Source: Pseudomonas lundensis
GTDB lineage: Bacteria; Pseudomonadota; Gammaproteobacteria; Pseudomonadales; Pseudomonadaceae
Reading direction: 5' to 3'
Length of the DNA stretch: 64,000 nt
NCBI RefSeq assembly: GCF_001042985.1
Contig: NZ_JYKY01000016.1
Coordinates: 1 to 64,000, forward strand
Under the pieces are notes generated by a model that searched no databases, was not told where the DNA came from, and worked only from the letters and a program-made list of their open reading frames with translations. How positions within the stretch are numbered: position 1 is the first letter of the stretch; each line of letters begins with the position of its first letter. The translations under genes were made by a program, and so were the position numbers. This document shows positions 9,640 to 17,371 of the stretch, one piece after another.

Positions 9640-9768
9640 GACGCATTCCTTGGCTCAACGCCTCAAAACGGCGTGTCACCGCAAAACGTTCTTTGCCGTA
9701 CGCGACGCCGGGCCTACTATTCGGCTTATAAACGTCTAACTTATAAGCTCATGCCAAGGAGTATCACC

Positions 9769-10086
9769 ATGTCCACTCTTCGCCTACTTAGCGCGGCGGC
9801 GCTGCTGACTGTTGCGGCCAGCGCCCATGCTTCCAGCTTCATCGCGACCACCGATGCCATCGTAGGCACGCTCAAGGCCACGACCGACCTGACGTCCGAC
9901 GCCACGAACTCCATCCGCGACAACAAAATCGTGCGCGCCGCCCGTGACGACGCCGCCAGTTTTGTCGCCAGCGAAGGCAGCATCCGTGGCGTCAAGCTCG
10001 AAAGCGCGCTGGACTTCATTCGTCAGCAGGCGCCACAGCTGCAAGCGTCCGATGCACAACTGGCCCAGGCGATCCTCACCCTCTGA
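9769..10086 (+). CDS. DUF2388 family secreted protein, copy 1
   Basis: A 105-residue protein with a clear signal peptide (hydrophobic 6-18, cleavage near AHA-SS at 22). The mature part carries the DUF2388 signature: SDATNSIRDNKIVRAARDDAASFVAS, then IRGVKLESAL and a C-terminal LAQAIL. ATG at 9769 follows AAGGAG. First of three paralogues in a row. Function unknown; the family is largely confined to pseudomonads as far as I recall. Predicted periplasmic or secreted. Confidence 0.82.
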   Translation: MSTLRLLSAAALLTVAASAHASSFIATTDAIVGTLKATTDLTSDATNSIRDNKIVRAARDDAASFVASEGSIRGVKLESALDFIRQQAPQLQASDAQLAQAILTL

Positions 10087-10233
10087 TTTGCCGTGTCATC
10101 GCTGCCGGGCAGTGCGAGGCTATGTGCGAGGTAATTCGAGCACAGCCTCGCCCCCGGACAGCGGGCACATCCGCTTTGCCCTGCCCCGCCCATTACGCTA
10201 GCCTTGGCCCTCGCTCAATTAACGTCGAGACCC

Positions 10234-10527
10234 ATGCGCTTTCTCTCAATTGCTCTACTTGCCTTTAGCTGGACTCAAACTGCTGCCGCCTTCGACACGA
10301 GCACACAAACCACCGTGCTCTCTGGCTACGTCACCAGCAAAGTGACCTCAACACCGTTCGAAAACAAACTGATTCGTGCCGCTCAGGATGACGCTGCCGC
10401 ATTTATCGCCAGTGACGGCCAACTACGAGGCTCACAGCTGGAATCGGCCTTGCGCTACCTGCGCCACGACCAGCCAAAATTGACTGCCAGCGACCTTGAA
10501 CTGGCACAGGCAATTCTCGTCCAATAA
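10234..10527 (+). CDS. DUF2388 family secreted protein, copy 2
   Basis: A 97-residue paralogue of the preceding protein. Signal peptide MRFLSIALLAFSWTQTAAA; mature part has KLIRAAQDDAAAFIAS, LRGSQLESALRYLR and LELAQAIL, aligning with copies 1 and 3. It is the most diverged: the TS.IRD segment is replaced by TSTPFENK. ATG at 10234 is chosen because it opens the signal peptide directly; an in-frame upstream start at 10204 would add ten polar residues. Confidence 0.78.
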   Translation: MRFLSIALLAFSWTQTAAAFDTSTQTTVLSGYVTSKVTSTPFENKLIRAAQDDAAAFIASDGQLRGSQLESALRYLRHDQPKLTASDLELAQAILVQ

Positions 10528-10553
10528 GCACCCGCGTTTTCTGGAGAATATTC

Positions 10554-10874
10554 ATGCGTAACCCGTTGATTGTCGCCACCCTTGGCCTGCTGTTGCTGGC
10601 CGATGTGGCTCAGGCACAAACCCTGGTGCAGACCAGTAACATCATTGTTCGTGCATTCGGACGCGCCATTGATTTCACTTCCGACACCACCACGTCGATC
10701 CGTGACTCTAAAGTGGTGCGTGAAGCCCACGATGACGCCGCCACTTTCGTCGCCAGCCAAGGCGACATTCGCGGCGTTCAGTTGGAATCCGCCTTCAATA
10801 CCTTGCGTGAGCGTGTGCCAGAAGCCCGCAGCGCCAGCGATCAGGAACTTGCCGAAGCCATCCTCGCACTGTGA
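10554..10874 (+). CDS. DUF2388 family secreted protein, copy 3
   Basis: A 106-residue paralogue with signal peptide (cleavage near AQA-QT at 21) and the motif TTTSIRDSKVVREAHDDAAT, IRGVQLESAF and LAEAIL. Preceded by CTGGAG. Its stop overlaps the start of the following large gene (GTGA), so the two are probably translated together, tying the small secreted proteins to the large protease-like one. Confidence 0.8.
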   Translation: MRNPLIVATLGLLLLADVAQAQTLVQTSNIIVRAFGRAIDFTSDTTTSIRDSKVVREAHDDAATFVASQGDIRGVQLESAFNTLRERVPEARSASDQELAEAILAL

Positions 10875-12832
10875 GGCCGCTCGCGCGTTGGCTTGCCGCC
10901 TGCGGCCTGCTGCTGATCGGCAGCAGCGCCCAGGCCGCGTTGCATCTGCAACTCAAGACCGAAGGCTTGAGCCCGGCTGAACAGCAGGCCAGTCAGGCGC
11001 TGCTGGACGAGGCCATGCGCAAGCTGCCACCGCGCTTTATCGAGCAACTGGACCGCCAGATCCTGGTGGGCTGGACCGATGACATGCCGAGCAATGCCTA
11101 CGGGCAAGCGTCGCTGATCTCCGAGCTGGACCTCAACCGCAAATTGCTGGCGAGCTTGACCGACGGCTCGGCCGCGACCGAGCAAACCAACCGCCCCCAC
11201 GGCACCGTGCGCCGGGAAATGCTCGCCACCGTCCTGCACGAACTGACCCACATTTATGACCGCGCCCGTGTGTGGCCGCACGCCCAACGCACCCTCATCC
11301 AGCGCTGTACACGTCAGCACAACAGCGCCGGGCTGATTGGCCTGCCGGACGAATGCCGAGGCCAGACCGAACGCCGTTTCACCCTCAGCGATGACCCGCG
11401 CCTGCTCGACCTCGCCGGCTGGCAACAATATGTCGGTCGACGCGGTGAACGCGAACAAGATAACCACCAGATCGTGCGCAGTCCCGATCTGTACGAAGTC
11501 ACCAACCCCAGAGAGTTTGTCGCGGTCAACATGGAGTACTTCCTCCTCGACCCGGCTTACGCTTGTCGGCGCCCGGCCCTGTATCGCTACTACCGGGATC
11601 ACTTCGGCTGGGCCCCGGCTGCCCGGGATGAATGCCCCACAGGCTTTGCCTTTCTGAACGCCGGTAACGATTTCGCCAAACAGCCCCTCGGCACCGTCGA
11701 CCCCGAGCGTGTGTACGCCGTCGATTACCTGCTTGCCGAGGCCAATCAGGAATGGGCGAGCCGCTGGGGGCACAGCATGTTGCGTTTGGTGATTTGCGCG
11801 CCCGGACGTCCGCGCGGGCCCGATTGCCGACTCGACCTGCAAGAACACTTGGTGTTGTCTTACCGGGCATTCGTCAACGACGTACAGCTATCAAGCTGGG
11901 ACGGGCTGACCGGCGCTTACCCCTCGCGGCTTTTCGTCTTGCCGCTGGCTCAAGTGATCGATGAATACACCAAAACCGAACTGCGCAGCCTGGCCTCCGT
12001 GCCCCTCACCCTGAGCCGTCCGGAAATCGAAGAAGTGGTCGAGCACGCGGCAGAAGTGCACTGGAGTTATGACGGCAACTATTACTTCATCTCCAATAAC
12101 TGCGCGGTCGAAACCCTGAAATTACTGCGCAGCGGCAGTGACAACACGCAGCTCAAAGGCCTGGACAGCATCATGCCCAATGGCCTGCTGGAAGTGCTCA
12201 AGGCACGCGGGTTGGCCGACACCCGTGTGCTGGACGACAAAAAAGAAGCGCTGAGGCTGGGCTATCGCTTTGACTCATACCGTGATCGCTATCAGGCGAT
12301 GTTCGATGTACTCAAGACCCGCCTGCCGATCCAGCAGGCCAGCGTCGAAGACTGGCTCGCCCTCAGCCCGGATGCACGGCGCCCCTGGATCGAACAGGCC
12401 GACCTGCGCGCCAGCGCAGCGTTGTTGCTGCTTGAACAGGCCGCCTTTCGCCGCCAATTGCTGCTGGCCCAGGACGAGGTCAAACAGAAGTACTTGAAAG
12501 TGCGCGGGATCGAGGGGGCCGGCATGGACAAGGCCAACAAGACATTGCAAGAAATTCTCGCCAGCAGCGGCTTTCTCAGTCGCCCGGCTGAATTGCTGGG
12601 CAGCAGCGGCTATGGCCTGCCGCAAGCCAAAGAATGGGAAATGCTCGAATCCGAAAGCAGTCAGCGCCAGCAGCAATTACTGCGCCTGACCGGGGACCTG
12701 GACAAGGAAGTGCGCAGCTTGCTGGAACCCGCCCGCGCCGCCGAGATTGCCGCGACCGAAGCCAACGTCAAACAGATCGGCGAGCATTTGCGGGCGATTC
12801 ACAAGGCTTCCGGCGGCCTGCAATTGCCATAA
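10871..12832 (+). CDS. DUF4105-type protein with N-terminal zincin-like domain
   Basis: A 653-residue exported protein (signal peptide 1-22). Two parts: residues about 30-270 contain LHELTH (His123, Glu124, His127), a zinc-protease HExxH helix, followed downstream by REFVAVNMEYF that could give a third Glu ligand; residues about 290-470 contain WGHSMLRLV and YFISNNCAVETL, conserved His and Cys resembling the DUF4105 domain, which looks like a permuted papain/NlpC-type fold. The C-terminal 150 residues are helical. Start is GTG at 10871 overlapping the previous stop. Cell-envelope hydrolase or processing enzyme is plausible; no function is established. Confidence 0.75.
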   Translation: MRPLARWLAACGLLLIGSSAQAALHLQLKTEGLSPAEQQASQALLDEAMRKLPPRFIEQLDRQILVGWTDDMPSNAYGQASLISELDLNRKLLASLTDGSAATEQTNRPHGTVRREMLATVLHELTHIYDRARVWPHAQRTLIQRCTRQHNSAGLIGLPDECRGQTERRFTLSDDPRLLDLAGWQQYVGRRGEREQDNHQIVRSPDLYEVTNPREFVAVNMEYFLLDPAYACRRPALYRYYRDHFGWAPAARDECPTGFAFLNAGNDFAKQPLGTVDPERVYAVDYLLAEANQEWASRWGHSMLRLVICAPGRPRGPDCRLDLQEHLVLSYRAFVNDVQLSSWDGLTGAYPSRLFVLPLAQVIDEYTKTELRSLASVPLTLSRPEIEEVVEHAAEVHWSYDGNYYFISNNCAVETLKLLRSGSDNTQLKGLDSIMPNGLLEVLKARGLADTRVLDDKKEALRLGYRFDSYRDRYQAMFDVLKTRLPIQQASVEDWLALSPDARRPWIEQADLRASAALLLLEQAAFRRQLLLAQDEVKQKYLKVRGIEGAGMDKANKTLQEILASSGFLSRPAELLGSSGYGLPQAKEWEMLESESSQRQQQLLRLTGDLDKEVRSLLEPARAAEIAATEANVKQIGEHLRAIHKASGGLQLP

Positions 12833-12847
12833 GCCTGTGTTGGGGTG

Positions 12848-13744
12848 TTATGCACCCGGCACAAAGTGTTTCTGGGCGGTGCCATGGGCAATCAGGCGCG
12901 AGAGGTAGCCCATTTTCGCGGCATCCTGATCCACAAAGCGAAAGGTCAGTTGCAGCCAGTCGCTGTCGGGCTTGGGCTCGTACGCCACGATAGCGTGCAA
13001 ATAACCGTTAAGGCGGGCCACCTCGGCGCTCTCGCCCTGCTCAAGGTCAAGCACGGCACTTTCCAGCACCTGCGGCAGCACGTCGCCACGGCGCACCACC
13101 AGCAGCGCTTCCTTGAGGCTCAAGGCCTTGATGACACACGCCTGGGTGCCGCTGGACAGACGCAGTTGCCCTTGGCCCCGACCAGCCGGCGCATGGGCTT
13201 TTGCCGCAGGTTTGGCGGCCGCCACCGGGCGGGCAACGGGCGCAGGCGCGGCAGGCGTTGGCGCTACCACTTGAGCCTTGCCGCCGGTCAACGCGCTGAG
13301 CGAATCATTACCGAATGCCGAGTTCATCCGCGTTGGCGCACTGGCCAGGAGGGTTTCAAGTTTGCCGGCCTTGTTCAGGGCGTGTTTGACCTTGGTCAGC
13401 AACTGTTCGTTAGTGAACGGCTTGCTGACGTACCCCGACACACCGGCCTGAATCGCCTGCACCACGTTCTCTTTGTCGCCACGGCTGGTGACCATGATGA
13501 ACGGCAGGGTTCTCAGGTGATCTTGCTCGCGGCACCAGGTCAGCAGCTCAAGGCCGCACATTTCAGGCATTTCCCAGTCACACAGCACCAAATCGAAGGT
13601 TTCGCGGGCCAGTATGGCCTGGGCTTTGCGACCGTTAACCGCGTCTTCGATCTTGATGCCCGGGAAGTAGTTACGCAGGCACTTCTTGACCAAATCGCGA
13701 ATAAACGACGCGTCATCCACCACCAACACACTGACCTTGCTCAT
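12848..13744 (-). CDS. response regulator with C-terminal PilZ-like domain
   Basis: A 298-residue protein. Residues 1-125 are a CheY-type receiver: acidic Asp10/Asp11, phospho-acceptor Asp56 in LCDWEMPE, and Lys108 in SKPFT. An Ala/Pro-rich linker (about 135-180) leads to a C-terminal domain (190-298) that looks PilZ-like, though the RxxxR c-di-GMP motif is not convincing. ATG at 13744 follows GAGGAG; an upstream in-frame start at 13792 lacks it. Homologous to PA5364 beside phoU (from memory). Convergent with the DUF4105 gene and downstream of phoU, separated by a terminator. No cognate kinase nearby. Confidence 0.75.
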   Translation of the reverse strand: MSKVSVLVVDDASFIRDLVKKCLRNYFPGIKIEDAVNGRKAQAILARETFDLVLCDWEMPEMCGLELLTWCREQDHLRTLPFIMVTSRGDKENVVQAIQAGVSGYVSKPFTNEQLLTKVKHALNKAGKLETLLASAPTRMNSAFGNDSLSALTGGKAQVVAPTPAAPAPVARPVAAAKPAAKAHAPAGRGQGQLRLSSGTQACVIKALSLKEALLVVRRGDVLPQVLESAVLDLEQGESAEVARLNGYLHAIVAYEPKPDSDWLQLTFRFVDQDAAKMGYLSRLIAHGTAQKHFVPGA

Positions 13745-13861
13745 CGACTGCTCCTCTGAAATCTTGACTAGCATGCGCCGAATGATGGCCATGTGCCAAA
13801 TCTTGGGGCACCCCGAATGACTTTACGTTCGCAGAGCGCCTGAATGTGAACGCCGAAACGC

Positions 13862-13890
13862 AAAACGCCCGGCCAAAGCCGGGCGTTTTT
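13862..13890. terminator. phoU terminator
   Basis: AAAACGCCCGGC (13862-13873) pairs with GCCGGGCGTTTT (13878-13889); T-rich on both strands so it can act in either direction. On the minus strand it ends the pst-phoU transcript before the response-regulator gene. Confidence 0.85.
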
Positions 13891-13904
13891 AATCTCGGGC
13901 AGTC

Positions 13905-14666
13905 TTATTTATCGTCAGGCACCTGCGGAACATTAGCGTTATCGGCACCGGTGCCTTCAACTTCTTCGCGCATGCGCTTAAGGCCCATGTGGCGCACATC
14001 CGTTCCGCGCACCAGGTAGATCACCAGTTCCGAAATATTGCGGGCGTGATCGCCAATGCGCTCCAGTGAGCGCAGTACCCAAATGATGCTCAGCACCCGC
14101 GAAATTGAACGCGGATCTTCCATCATGTAGGTGGCCAACTCGCGCAGCGCCGTTTTGTATTCGCGGTCGATGATTTTGTCGTACTGCGCCACAGACAGCG
14201 CCAGGTCAGCGTCGAAGCGGGCGAACGCGTCCAGCGCATCGCGCACCATGTTGCGCACCTGATCGCCGATGTGGCGCACTTCGACGTAACCGCGTGGCGC
14301 TTCGCCCTCTTCACAGAGCTGGATCGCCCGGCGAGCAATTTTGGTCGCTTCGTCACCGATGCGCTCCAGGTCGATCACCGACTTGGAAATGCTGATAATC
14401 AGCCGCAAATCAGACGCCGCAGGTTGGCGACGGGCCAGAATGCGCAGGCATTCTTCGTCGATGTTGCGCTCCATCTGATTGATCTGTTCGTCGATCTCGC
14501 GCACTTGCTGAGCCAACCCGGAGTCGGCCTCAATCAACGCGGTGACCGCGTCGTTAACCTGCTTCTCGACCAGTCCGCCCATGGCCAGCAAGTGGCTGCG
14601 CACTTCTTCGAGTTCCGCGTTGAATTGCGCGGAAATGTGATGGGTGAGGCCATCCTTTGAAATCAT
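13905..14666 (-). CDS. phoU: phosphate signalling protein PhoU
   Basis: Helical-bundle protein of 253 residues that couples the Pst transporter to PhoR/PhoB signalling, keeping the Pho regulon off when phosphate is plentiful. Both PhoU repeats are visible, each with the metal-cluster motif region (RDALDAFARFDADLA in the first-second junction; ERIGDHARNISELVIYLVRG in the second; ERIGDEATKIARRA in the first). ATG at 14666 after GGAGCAGAACC. Last gene of the pstBA-phoU stretch, 86 bp after pstB. Confidence 0.96.
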   Translation of the reverse strand: MISKDGLTHHISAQFNAELEEVRSHLLAMGGLVEKQVNDAVTALIEADSGLAQQVREIDEQINQMERNIDEECLRILARRQPAASDLRLIISISKSVIDLERIGDEATKIARRAIQLCEEGEAPRGYVEVRHIGDQVRNMVRDALDAFARFDADLALSVAQYDKIIDREYKTALRELATYMMEDPRSISRVLSIIWVLRSLERIGDHARNISELVIYLVRGTDVRHMGLKRMREEVEGTGADNANVPQVPDDK

Positions 14667-14752
14667 GGTTCTGCTCCGCAAAATCTGTGAGCGGCACGCG
14701 CCAGGCGGCCAGCCAAATGTGTCATTACGCCAAGCGGCAGAGGCCGCGCCAA

Positions 14753-15586
14753 CTAGCCGTAGCGACCGGTGATGTAGTCTTCGGTCTGCTTTTTGGCCGG
14801 GTTGGTGAACAGCGTGTCGGTGTCGCCGTATTCAACCATCTTGCCCATGTACATGAAGGCGGTGTAATCCGACACCCGCGCCGCCTGCTGCATGTTGTGG
14901 GTCACGATCACGATGGTGAACTTGGACTTGAGCTCGTAAATCAGCTCCTCAACCTTCAGCGTCGAGATCGGGTCAAGTGCCGAGCACGGCTCATCGAGCA
15001 GCAACACTTCAGGTTCGACCGCGATGGTACGGGCAATCACCAGACGCTGCTGCTGACCACCGGACAAGCCGAGTGCCGAGTCGTGCAAACGGTCTTTAAC
15101 CTCATCCCACAACGCCGCGCCTTTGAGGGCCCACTCCACGGCTTCGTCGAGGATGCGTTTTTTGTTGATGCCCTGAATGCGCAGGCCGTAAACCACGTTT
15201 TCGTAGATGGTCTTGGGGAACGGGTTAGGCTTCTGGAACACCATGCCCACGCGGCGACGCAGCTCGGCAACGTCTTCGCCCTTGCGGTAGATGTTATGAC
15301 CGTAGAGGTTGATTTCACCTTCAACGCGGCAGCCGTCTACCAAATCGTTCATGCGGTTGAACGTACGCAGCAGGGTGGACTTGCCGCAACCCGACGGCCC
15401 GATGAACGCCGTCACGCGTTGTTTCGGAATGTTCAGGCTCACGTCGAACAGCGCCTGCTTTTCGCCGTAATAAAGATTCAGCCCCGGGACTTCAATGGCA
15501 ACTTCTTCATTGGCCAGGTTCAAGCTTTGTTTGGTGCGACCCAAGGCGGACATGTTGATGCCGTGGGACGTGGATTCATGCTGCAT
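14753..15586 (-). CDS. pstB: phosphate ABC transporter ATP-binding protein
   Basis: ATPase of the high-affinity phosphate importer, 277 residues. Walker [10 protein letters not shown] (63-71), signature LSGGQQQRL and Walker [13 protein letters not shown] are intact, and the C-terminus ends TGRYG like other pseudomonad PstB. The ATG at 15586 is preferred over the in-frame ATG at 15598 because GGAG lies 6-9 bases before it. A hairpin (CCGGTTGT/ACAACCGG, 15615-15632) followed by a T-rich stretch lies just upstream, between pstA and pstB. Confidence 0.97.
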   Translation of the reverse strand: MQHESTSHGINMSALGRTKQSLNLANEEVAIEVPGLNLYYGEKQALFDVSLNIPKQRVTAFIGPSGCGKSTLLRTFNRMNDLVDGCRVEGEINLYGHNIYRKGEDVAELRRRVGMVFQKPNPFPKTIYENVVYGLRIQGINKKRILDEAVEWALKGAALWDEVKDRLHDSALGLSGGQQQRLVIARTIAVEPEVLLLDEPCSALDPISTLKVEELIYELKSKFTIVIVTHNMQQAARVSDYTAFMYMGKMVEYGDTDTLFTNPAKKQTEDYITGRYG

Positions 15587-15685
15587 GGGTTGCTCCATAC
15601 GCTAAAAATTCGTTCCGGTTGTCTACAACCGGGCTTCTCGTGGGCGGGAGGGCCCATGGGCCGCTCCTGCCGTCAGTGTTCGTTA

Positions 15686-17356
15686 TCAGCTTTCCAGCGC
15701 CTTGTACTTCTCGCGCAGGTGGTTTCGAATCCACACCGCCGACAGGTTCAGGGTCGCGATCACCAGCACCAGCAGCAGCGCCGTGGCGTATACCAGCGGC
15801 CGCGCAGCTTCAACGTTCGGGCTCTGGAAGCCCACGTCATAAATATGGAAGCCCAGGTGCATGATCTTCTGGTCCAGGTGCAGGTACGGGTAGTTGCCGT
15901 CCAGCGGCAGCGAAGGTGCCAGCTTGACCACACCCACCAGCATCAACGGTGCCACTTCGCCCGCTGCCCGCGCCACGGCGAGGATCATGCCGGTCATCAT
16001 CGCCGGGCTGGCCATGGGCAATACGATCTTCCACAAGGTCTCAGACTTGGTCGCACCCAGCGCCAGCGAGCCTTCGCGCACCGTACGCGGAATCCGCGCC
16101 AGGCCTTCTTCCGTGGCCACGATCACCACAGGAACCGCCAGCAGCGCCAGCGTCAGCGAGGCCCACATCAGGCCCGGCGTACCAAACGTCGGCGCGGGCA
16201 GTGCCTCGGCAAAGAACAGACGGTCAACCGAGCCGCCCAGCACGTACACAAAGAAGCCCAGACCAAACACGCCGTACACAATCGCCGGCACACCGGCCAG
16301 GTTATTCACAGCAATACGGATCACCCGGGTCAGGGTGTTCTGCTTGGCGTATTCACGCAGGTACACCGCCGCCAGCACACCGAACGGCGTGACGATCACG
16401 GCCATGATCAGGGTCATCATCACGGTGCCGAAAATCGCCGGGAAGATCCCGCCTTCTGTGTTGGCTTCACGCGGGTCTTCGCTCAGGAATTCCCAAATGT
16501 TGCTGAAGTACATCGCCAGCTTCTGCCAGCTGTTCATGGCGTTCGGCTGGTAGGCCTTGACCACTTTGCCGATGTTGATTTCGAGTTCTTTGCCGTTGGC
16601 ATCGCGGGCCGTCAGGCTGTCGCGATTGAACTGGGCATGCAGATCACCCAAGCGGTCTTCAATCGCTTTGTAGCGCGCATTCAGCTCGGCACGTTCGGCT
16701 TCCATGTCCGCCTGGGCTTGCGGTGTCAGTTTGCCTTCCAGCTCCAGCTTGCGACCCTGCAGGCGGATCCGCTCCAAGCCATAGTTGATGGCGCCAATGT
16801 CTTTCTTTTCCAACTGGCTGAGTTGCTTGGCCAGATCGTTGACGCGCTTGACTCGCGCTTGCAGCTCAGGCCACGCCGCTTCACCTTCGGCAATCACCTT
16901 GCCGTTTTCTTTCACATTGACCAGGTAGCCGTAGAAGTTGCCCCACTCACGGCGCTCGATGGCCAGTAACTCGGGCGGGGTCTTCAGGTCGGTCAGCCAC
17001 TCGCCCACCACCCAGGAAAAGTCGTTGCCGTTCAGGTCACGGTTGCCGACCTTGATCAGCTCGCGGGTCATGAACTCCGGGCCTTGCTCCGGCACCGGCA
17101 AACCGGCGCTTTTCAGGCGCTCGCGGGGCACTTCTTCCTTTTGCACCACTTCGCCCAGCACCACGTGATGGGCAGAGCCCGGCACGTTGTACTGCGCCAG
17201 CACCAAATCGGCCGGCCAAAAGTGGCCCAACCCGCGCACCGCAATCACGGCCAGCAAACCAATGGTCATGATGACCGCGAGCGACACTGCGCCACCGCTG
17301 ATCCAGACGCCCGGGGCGCCGCTCTTGAACCAACCTTTGAGGGAATTCTGTTTCAC
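15686..17356 (-). CDS. pstA: phosphate ABC transporter permease PstA (long form)
   Basis: Inner-membrane permease of 556 residues, much longer than the roughly 300-residue enterobacterial PstA. After the first membrane helix (about 20-43) comes a periplasmic insertion of some 240 residues that includes a charged coiled-coil-like stretch (about 165-245); the classical permease domain with five or so helices and the EAA-like loop EGSLALGATKSETLWKIVLP occupies the C-terminal 270 residues. The long form is usual in pseudomonads. Start is GTG at 17356 preceded by GGAAGG. Confidence 0.93.
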   Translation of the reverse strand: MKQNSLKGWFKSGAPGVWISGGAVSLAVIMTIGLLAVIAVRGLGHFWPADLVLAQYNVPGSAHHVVLGEVVQKEEVPRERLKSAGLPVPEQGPEFMTRELIKVGNRDLNGNDFSWVVGEWLTDLKTPPELLAIERREWGNFYGYLVNVKENGKVIAEGEAAWPELQARVKRVNDLAKQLSQLEKKDIGAINYGLERIRLQGRKLELEGKLTPQAQADMEAERAELNARYKAIEDRLGDLHAQFNRDSLTARDANGKELEINIGKVVKAYQPNAMNSWQKLAMYFSNIWEFLSEDPREANTEGGIFPAIFGTVMMTLIMAVIVTPFGVLAAVYLREYAKQNTLTRVIRIAVNNLAGVPAIVYGVFGLGFFVYVLGGSVDRLFFAEALPAPTFGTPGLMWASLTLALLAVPVVIVATEEGLARIPRTVREGSLALGATKSETLWKIVLPMASPAMMTGMILAVARAAGEVAPLMLVGVVKLAPSLPLDGNYPYLHLDQKIMHLGFHIYDVGFQSPNVEAARPLVYATALLLVLVIATLNLSAVWIRNHLREKYKALES

Positions 17357-17371
17357 AGACTTCTACCTTCC

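Noticed and set aside
14657..16969. Long plus-strand frame of 770 codons
   Set aside because: It is antisense to pstB and pstA, rich in His, Arg and Gln in a repetitive way, lacks a Shine-Dalgarno site, and resembles no family; a shadow of GC-rich coding on the other strand.
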